Positions 5,854 to 9,843 of a DNA stretch of 9,843 nt are shown in pieces. Made by a program: the position numbers and the translations under genes. Positions within the stretch are counted from its first letter, which is position 1, and every line of letters starts with the position of its first letter. Where the stretch lies: NCBI GenBank assembly GCA_019114015.1, contig DXGG01000240.1:1-9843 (forward strand). Direction: 5' to 3'. The notes beneath the pieces were generated by a model that saw only the letters and a list, made by a program, of their open reading frames with translations, was not told where the DNA came from and did not search any database. The stretch is from Candidatus Onthomorpha intestinigallinarum (GTDB lineage Bacteria; Bacteroidota; Bacteroidia; Bacteroidales; P3).

Positions 5854-7713
5854 ATGAGAGTAGCATCTTTTGTCTTTATATTGCTTTGGGGTGCAACCGC
5901 AGTATTGGCACAAAAGGAAAATCCTTTGATGTTCGACCATTGCTCGGAAGATATATCTGCCTCTGTAATAAAAGACTTCAACAAAGCTTTTAAATCCTTC
6001 TTAAAAAAAGAATACGATAAAGCCATACCTCAACTGAAAACAATAATCGAAACCGAACCTGATTTTGCAAGTCCTTACTTTATAATGGGTTTGATAGGGG
6101 TTGAAAAGGACAATCCCAAAATGATAGAAAAATACTTCCCATTGGTATACAGACTTTGCCCTCAGTACAACCACCCACTGTTATTTTACTACCTCGGACT
6201 GATAGACTACAGCAACGAAAAGTTTCAGTCCTCCTCAAAACATTTTGAACAATTCCTGCAATTGAGTCTGCACCAGGAAGAATACTCTCTATTGCAGACA
6301 AAAGCCATAAACTACATACAATGGAACGACTTTTTGCATGAAGCCGTGGACAACGTGTTTCCTTTCAAGCCTGAAATAATCCATGAAATCTCCACGGACG
6401 AAGATGAACAGCAGGCAACCGTAAGTACAGACGGCAACCATATATTTTTCAGTCGGAAAGTCAAAACGATGGAAAACGGTCGCGACTCGTTTTACAAACA
6501 GAACGCTTTTACCATAAAAAAGACCCTTTGCCTGTCAAGCAAAAACGAAGACGGAGAATTTGACAGAGGATTTCCCGTACAGGACTTGAGAAACATTCAT
6601 CCTTCATTCGGACGCGTCAGCCTGACGGCGGACAACAAAGAGATGTATTTCTCCATGTTTCACAAACACAACAACACTTCAAGTTACGACATATTCCGCT
6701 GTGAAAACATAAACGGATATTGGAGCGAACCCGAAAGAGTAGAAACAATAAATTCGTCCTCAGCCAACGAAATACAACCACATATATCTTCCGATGGCAA
6801 TACCCTTTACTTTGCAAGCAACAGAGAGGGAAGCACGGGAGGCTATGACATTTGGGTAAGTCACAAAAGCAAAAACGGAACATGGATGCGTCCTTCCAAC
6901 ATGGGCAAAAGAATCAACACTCCCGGAGATGAACTGTCTCCTTTCCTGCATCCGGACAATCAGAGTTTTTATTTCAGTTCGGACGGATGGAAATCCATAG
7001 GCGGCAAAGACCTGTTTTACATCAACCTGAATGACAGAGAGATGACAGAGCCTAAAAACATAGGTGCCGCAATCAATACCGAAGACGATGAACAGGAAAT
7101 ATTCCTATTGAAGGACGGTCTGACCGCATACAGAACCATAAAACAGAACGGCAAGAAAGACTATGACATATGCACCTATCCGTTGCCTCAATCCGTACGG
7201 GCAAAAGAGGTTTTTGTTCTTCCGGGGAAAATAACGGACAATGAATCCGAAGAAAAAAAAGCACAAATCCTACTCACAGATTTATCGGACAACTCAACCG
7301 TAAGTTATTACAGCAATTTGCATGACGGGGAATTTGCCCTGGCATTGGTCAAATCGGATGATTATTTCATTAGCATAAAAAAAGAGGGATACGCATACCT
7401 GTCCATGTTTCTGGATGCAGAAAAAGACAGTATAAAAATGGAAATAAAGCAGATACAAACCGGCAGAACCTACCCGCTAAACGGAATAAACCTTAACGAC
7501 AAAGGCGAACTGACAGAAAAAAGTATCTATGTATTGAATGATTTCATGAAATTCCTAAAGGAAAATCCGAAAATAAGAATACAATTAATAGGAGAGAATG
7601 AATGTTGTGAAAAAGTATCATTTTATCTCACAAAGAGCGGTATAAGAAAAGACAGAGTCAATGAACTGTTCCTTTCAAAGGATTCTCCGACCCTGTCATA
7701 CAAGATAGAATGA
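5854..7713 (+). CDS. Exported TPR/PD40 protein with degenerate OmpA-like C terminus
   Basis: This 619-residue protein starts with a signal peptide (hydrophobic core 5-16, likely cleavage after AVLA at 19). No lipobox cysteine is present, so it is probably periplasmic rather than a lipoprotein. TPR-like helices occupy about 35-165. PD40 (WD40-like) beta-propeller blades follow near 186-201, 253-267, 308-335 (ISSDGNTLYFASNREGSTGG), 362-389 and 408-430. A carboxypeptidase-regulatory-like domain spans about 454-530, then an OmpA-like segment about 538-610. The order resembles TPR-PD40-OmpA envelope proteins of Bacteroidota, such as the type IX secretion component PorE. Here, however, the peptidoglycan-binding part is reduced: after LKENPKIRIQLIG the usual TD...NxxLSxxRA stretch is missing. 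Orthology to PorE is not claimed. The function is unknown; an envelope scaffolding or sensing role is inference. Confidence 0.85.
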   Translation: MRVASFVFILLWGATAVLAQKENPLMFDHCSEDISASVIKDFNKAFKSFLKKEYDKAIPQLKTIIETEPDFASPYFIMGLIGVEKDNPKMIEKYFPLVYRLCPQYNHPLLFYYLGLIDYSNEKFQSSSKHFEQFLQLSLHQEEYSLLQTKAINYIQWNDFLHEAVDNVFPFKPEIIHEISTDEDEQQATVSTDGNHIFFSRKVKTMENGRDSFYKQNAFTIKKTLCLSSKNEDGEFDRGFPVQDLRNIHPSFGRVSLTADNKEMYFSMFHKHNNTSSYDIFRCENINGYWSEPERVETINSSSANEIQPHISSDGNTLYFASNREGSTGGYDIWVSHKSKNGTWMRPSNMGKRINTPGDELSPFLHPDNQSFYFSSDGWKSIGGKDLFYINLNDREMTEPKNIGAAINTEDDEQEIFLLKDGLTAYRTIKQNGKKDYDICTYPLPQSVRAKEVFVLPGKITDNESEEKKAQILLTDLSDNSTVSYYSNLHDGEFALALVKSDDYFISIKKEGYAYLSMFLDAEKDSIKMEIKQIQTGRTYPLNGINLNDKGELTEKSIYVLNDFMKFLKENPKIRIQLIGENECCEKVSFYLTKSGIRKDRVNELFLSKDSPTLSYKIE

Positions 7714-7724
7714 AAACAATGCCG

Positions 7725-8477
7725 TCAAAACATATCCTGTTTCTTTAAGAATTCAAGATAATTCTTTCCGAAGACGAGAGCATCCTCCTTTTTGTACCTG
7801 ACATTTGTAAACACCTGAGCAAGGTTTTCCTGTTTTGATTCCTCTATGTACTTACGTATTTGAGGCAAATCTTCGAAGTCCTTGTACAATTCGTTTATAT
7901 CATCTGCGGAATAATCCTTGTAAGATTCATAATGCACCACCGCATTCAAGGGTAACCGCTCAGTAAGTCCGGGATTCTCTTTTGGATAACCCATCGTTAT
8001 AGTAGTTATCGGCACGACCCCTTTGGGCAAGTTGAAAAACTCGGCTATCGGTTCCGCCATATAAGTGACCGTTCCCAAATAACATATGCCCAAACCAAGA
8101 CTTTCGGCCGCATCACACATGGCTTGGGTACATATTGTAGCATCAACAGTTCCTACATTCAACCATAAAAAATTGTTGTAGCTCACCGGTGCATTCCTGT
8201 TTTGACAATACTTGTGAAATCTGTTCACATCCGCACAAACCGTAAGCACAACGGGAGCCTCACGTACCATCGGTTGGTTAAAATGAAGCTTACACAATTC
8301 TTGTTTTCTCTGCTTGTCTTTTGTTACAATAATGCTGTATATCTGCATATTGCCGCAATTGGAAGCTCTTACACCTGCCTCAATAACGGTATTCAATACA
8401 TCCTGAGGTATATCCTCTTCCGTATATTTCCTTACGGTCCTTCTGTTCAACAATGATTCTATCAGTTTCCTATCCAT
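7725..8477 (-). CDS. Nitroreductase family protein (NfsA-type FMN oxidoreductase)
   Basis: Members of this family use FMN and NAD(P)H to reduce nitroaromatics, quinones or flavins in the cytoplasm. The 250-residue product has RRTVRKYTEEDIP (12-24) with the FMN-phosphate-binding arginines, ASNCGNMQ (38-45), ESLGLGICYLGTV (125-137), the ITMGYPKENPGLTERLP segment (160-176), and the C-terminal extension ending LEFLKKQDMF. These features fit the longer NfsA/NADPH-dependent type rather than the short NfsB type. The physiological substrate cannot be read. The start lies 15 nt after the transglycosylase stop and no promoter box is seen between them, so the two are likely cotranscribed. The stop converges with the PD40 gene across an 11-nt gap that has no visible terminator. 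Confidence 0.92.
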   Translation of the reverse strand: MDRKLIESLLNRRTVRKYTEEDIPQDVLNTVIEAGVRASNCGNMQIYSIIVTKDKQRKQELCKLHFNQPMVREAPVVLTVCADVNRFHKYCQNRNAPVSYNNFLWLNVGTVDATICTQAMCDAAESLGLGICYLGTVTYMAEPIAEFFNLPKGVVPITTITMGYPKENPGLTERLPLNAVVHYESYKDYSADDINELYKDFEDLPQIRKYIEESKQENLAQVFTNVRYKKEDALVFGKNYLEFLKKQDMF

Positions 8478-8492
8478 AACACACTCATAATT

Positions 8493-9485
8493 TTAATCCA
8501 TAAATTCTTCCTTGTCTTTCAGTTTGGACACAAGATATTTCCACGAATAACTATCAGGTTTCAACACCTTGAAAGAATATTTCTTTCTGCTTTTGTTAGT
8601 CAGCCTGTTTGAACGCACAGTAGGATTCATCATACGAAAATACTTGTAAGAAGAATAGCCTATCTGTTTTGAAAAAGCTATCATGTCATTTATCGTCGTA
8701 TCGATTGTTACCACATCGTATTCAAGCGGTTGGTGACAGTCTTTTTTTCTTACGTAAAAACCGTACTGTTTGGGATTTTCCATAAGAATCTTATAAGCCA
8801 ATATCCTGTAAACATAACGGGATGTCTCAGTATTTATGCTCAACTCCCAATATGAGTTGCAGTTCTGCTGTTTAAGTCTCGAAGCCAGTCCGTTTTCCCC
8901 GCAATTGTATGCCGCGCAGGCCAACGTCCAACTGCCAAACCTGCTATAAGAATTCTTAAGATACTTGACAGCCGCAACAGTAGATTTGTCCAAATCATAT
9001 CTTTCATCCCATTCATCATTTACCTCCATACCATATTTCTTTGCAGTTGCCGGCATAAACTGCCAAAAACCCGCCGCTTTGGCAGGAGATACAACATCGG
9101 CCAAAGCACTTTCCGCAACAGCAAGATATTTCAAATCATCAGGTGCGCCCAAAGTCTTAAGATCCTTTTCTATATCAGGCATAAAACGCCATGATCTTTT
9201 AAGCACCATGAAAGTAACGCTGTGTTGATACATTATTGAGGTAAGTTCCCGGTCCAAGGCTTCTCTGACAAATACATTGTCCAATGGTACCCGCTCGCCG
9301 CAAAAACTCAAGCTTGAAGGAATTGGTGCGGAAAACTGGTGAAGATGTTTATTCAACACATCCCGATATGCCTTGTCCTCAGAGGGCTTGTCGGATGCTC
9401 TGATGAAAAAGTGCATGCTTATCGCACAAACACTGAGTACTATCGCACAAACACTGAGTACTTTGAAAACCGTATTTTTTCTCAT
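8493..9485 (-). CDS. Membrane-bound lytic murein transglycosylase, MltD-like
   Basis: Lytic transglycosylases cleave the MurNAc-GlcNAc bond of peptidoglycan to give 1,6-anhydro products in the periplasm. The 330-residue protein begins with a basic MRKN and a hydrophobic segment (about 7-28), a signal peptide or anchor; the LSVC sequences do not make a proper lipobox. The family 1 SLT domain spans about 108-235, with the presumed catalytic Glu125 in LAVAESAL, then AAGFWQFMPATAKKYGM (137-153) and CAAYNCGENGL (190-200). The C-terminal part (about 254-315) resembles the linker after the SLT domain in MltD proteins, but no clear LysM repeat follows, unlike E. coli MltD. The signal segment contains a perfect duplicated heptapeptide (see the repeat). 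The nitroreductase gene follows 15 nt downstream. Confidence 0.93.
   Translation of the reverse strand: MRKNTVFKVLSVCAIVLSVCAISMHFFIRASDKPSEDKAYRDVLNKHLHQFSAPIPSSLSFCGERVPLDNVFVREALDRELTSIMYQHSVTFMVLKRSWRFMPDIEKDLKTLGAPDDLKYLAVAESALADVVSPAKAAGFWQFMPATAKKYGMEVNDEWDERYDLDKSTVAAVKYLKNSYSRFGSWTLACAAYNCGENGLASRLKQQNCNSYWELSINTETSRYVYRILAYKILMENPKQYGFYVRKKDCHQPLEYDVVTIDTTINDMIAFSKQIGYSSYKYFRMMNPTVRSNRLTNKSRKKYSFKVLKPDSYSWKYLVSKLKDKEEFMD
9420..9461. repeat. Perfect 21-bp tandem duplication in the transglycosylase signal segment
   Basis: Bases 9420-9440 and 9441-9461 are identical copies of a 21-bp unit, TATCGCACAAACACTGAGTA followed by C, with no mismatch. On the minus strand the unit codes in frame for a seven-residue repeat within VLSVCAIVLSVCAI (about residues 9-22), lengthening the hydrophobic core. 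The identity at every base suggests a recent slippage duplication. Confidence 0.95.
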
Positions 9486-9508
9486 AAAAACAAGTACTTT
9501 TCAATCAA

Positions 9509-9516
9509 CAAAGATA
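9509..9516 (-). promoter_or_regulatory. Putative -7 box of the transglycosylase-nitroreductase operon
   Basis: Minus-strand TATCTTTG matches TAnnTTTG perfectly and ends 23 nt before the transglycosylase ATG. I see no TTTG or TTG at the normal -33 distance; the nearest TTTG (9527-9530) is only 10 nt away. Confidence 0.55.
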
Positions 9517-9549
9517 CAACAAAAAACAAAGTGACTGAATAAAAATTCA

Positions 9550-9557
9550 TACCTTTG
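9550..9557 (+). promoter_or_regulatory. Putative -7 box of the right-edge secreted protein gene
   Basis: TACCTTTG matches TAnnTTTG perfectly and ends 30 nt before the ATG at 9588. A convincing -33 element is not visible. It diverges from the box at 9509-9516 on the other strand, so the short region 9486-9587 serves both genes. Confidence 0.55.
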
Positions 9558-9587
9558 CCGAAAATAAAACCAACACAGGCAGACAAT

Positions 9588-9843
9588 ATGACAAAAAGAC
9601 TATTCGGCTTGATTGTTCTACTGTTGACAACAAGTGTGATACAAGCACAAGTATTATCCGAAAGCAAGAAAAAAGAAATCCTGACCAATTACCAAAAACA
9701 TATCAAAAACATATCCGCGATAAGCAGCGAAAACGTTGACATGATGCCCGTATATCAATATCAACTTGAGTCTGCGAACATATTTATGGAAGGAAACCAG
9801 AAACGCAACAGCGACAACGACATATACGCAAGATGGATAGAAC
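9588..9843 (+). CDS. Exported protein of unknown function (3' end cut by window)
   Basis: An ATG at 9588 opens a frame without stops to the window end, giving about 85 residues. The first 20 residues, MTKRLFGLIVLLLTTSVIQA, followed by Q, form a good type I signal peptide: basic start, leucine-rich core and AxA-like QA cleavage region. The mature part visible (VLSESKKKEILTNYQKHIKN and onward to YARWIE) is polar, rich in Lys, Asn and Ser, and probably helical. I recognise no domain. The gene is supported by the -7 box 30 nt upstream and by the signal peptide. The competing minus-strand frame over the same bases (9482-9688) has no such support. Confidence 0.75.
   Translation, partial: MTKRLFGLIVLLLTTSVIQAQVLSESKKKEILTNYQKHIKNISAISSENVDMMPVYQYQLESANIFMEGNQKRNSDNDIYARWIE

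Noticed and set aside
5854..7713. Identification as the type IX secretion protein PorE
   Set aside because: The domain order is similar, but the protein has no lipobox and its OmpA domain is degenerate. No other secretion genes are in the window, so the label is not supported.
9420..9461. The 21-bp direct repeats as a CRISPR or regulator-binding array
   Set aside because: There are only two copies with no spacer, and they lie in frame inside a coding sequence. A tandem duplication explains them.
9482..9688. Minus-strand hydrophobic 68-codon frame at the right edge
   Set aside because: It covers both divergent promoter boxes and is antisense to a signal-peptide gene. Its hydrophobicity mirrors A/T-rich sequence.
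1..9843. Mobile elements, phage genes, tRNA/rRNA, CRISPR arrays or a defence island
   Set aside because: All long stretches are accounted for by housekeeping or envelope genes. No transposase, integrase, inverted terminal repeats or tRNA-like folds were seen by reading both strands.

Overview
This window looks like ordinary chromosomal core sequence from a member of the Bacteroidota, probably a Bacteroidales-like or related lineage. The support is the conserved ftsX-DUF3098-uppP-truB gene string, a Bacteroidota-type monofunctional aspartate kinase, a DUF3098 protein, and a TPR/PD40 exported protein. Several good matches to the Bacteroidota -7 promoter box (TAnnTTTG) sit just upstream of genes, and clear Shine-Dalgarno sequences are scarce. 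I see no tRNA, rRNA, CRISPR array, insertion sequence or phage gene.

Layout. Bases 1-2692 read on the minus strand as one tight operon: ftsX, a DUF3098 small membrane protein, uppP, truB, then possibly the first codons of another gene running off the left edge. Gaps are 4-12 nt. The operon combines cell division/amidase control (FtsX), recycling of the undecaprenyl lipid carrier (UppP) and tRNA pseudouridine-55 synthesis (TruB). A divergent promoter region (2693-2803) separates it from a monocistronic aspartate kinase gene on the plus strand. The 3' end of that gene overlaps the convergent NUDIX hydrolase gene by 30 bp.

The NUDIX gene and pyrE are head to head, and their start codons overlap inside the palindrome ATCATGAT. 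pyrE (orotate phosphoribosyltransferase) is followed by a rho-independent terminator-like hairpin, an SRPBCC-fold protein, and, 1 nt further on, a 619-residue exported protein. That protein has TPR-like helices, PD40 beta-propeller repeats, a carboxypeptidase-regulatory-like domain and a C-terminal OmpA-like domain that has lost its peptidoglycan-binding motif.

Convergent to this, on the minus strand, are an MltD-like lytic transglycosylase and, 15 nt downstream of it, an NfsA-type nitroreductase. A divergent promoter region at 9486-9587 then precedes the start of a secreted protein of unknown function that is cut by the right edge.

Most of the window is familiar and I do not see a convincing new biological system. 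The points that merit a second look are the overlapping pyrE/NUDIX starts with a promoter predicting a leaderless pyrE mRNA, the degenerate OmpA domain, a perfect in-frame 21-bp tandem duplication in the transglycosylase signal segment, and the hairpin between pyrE and its conserved neighbour.
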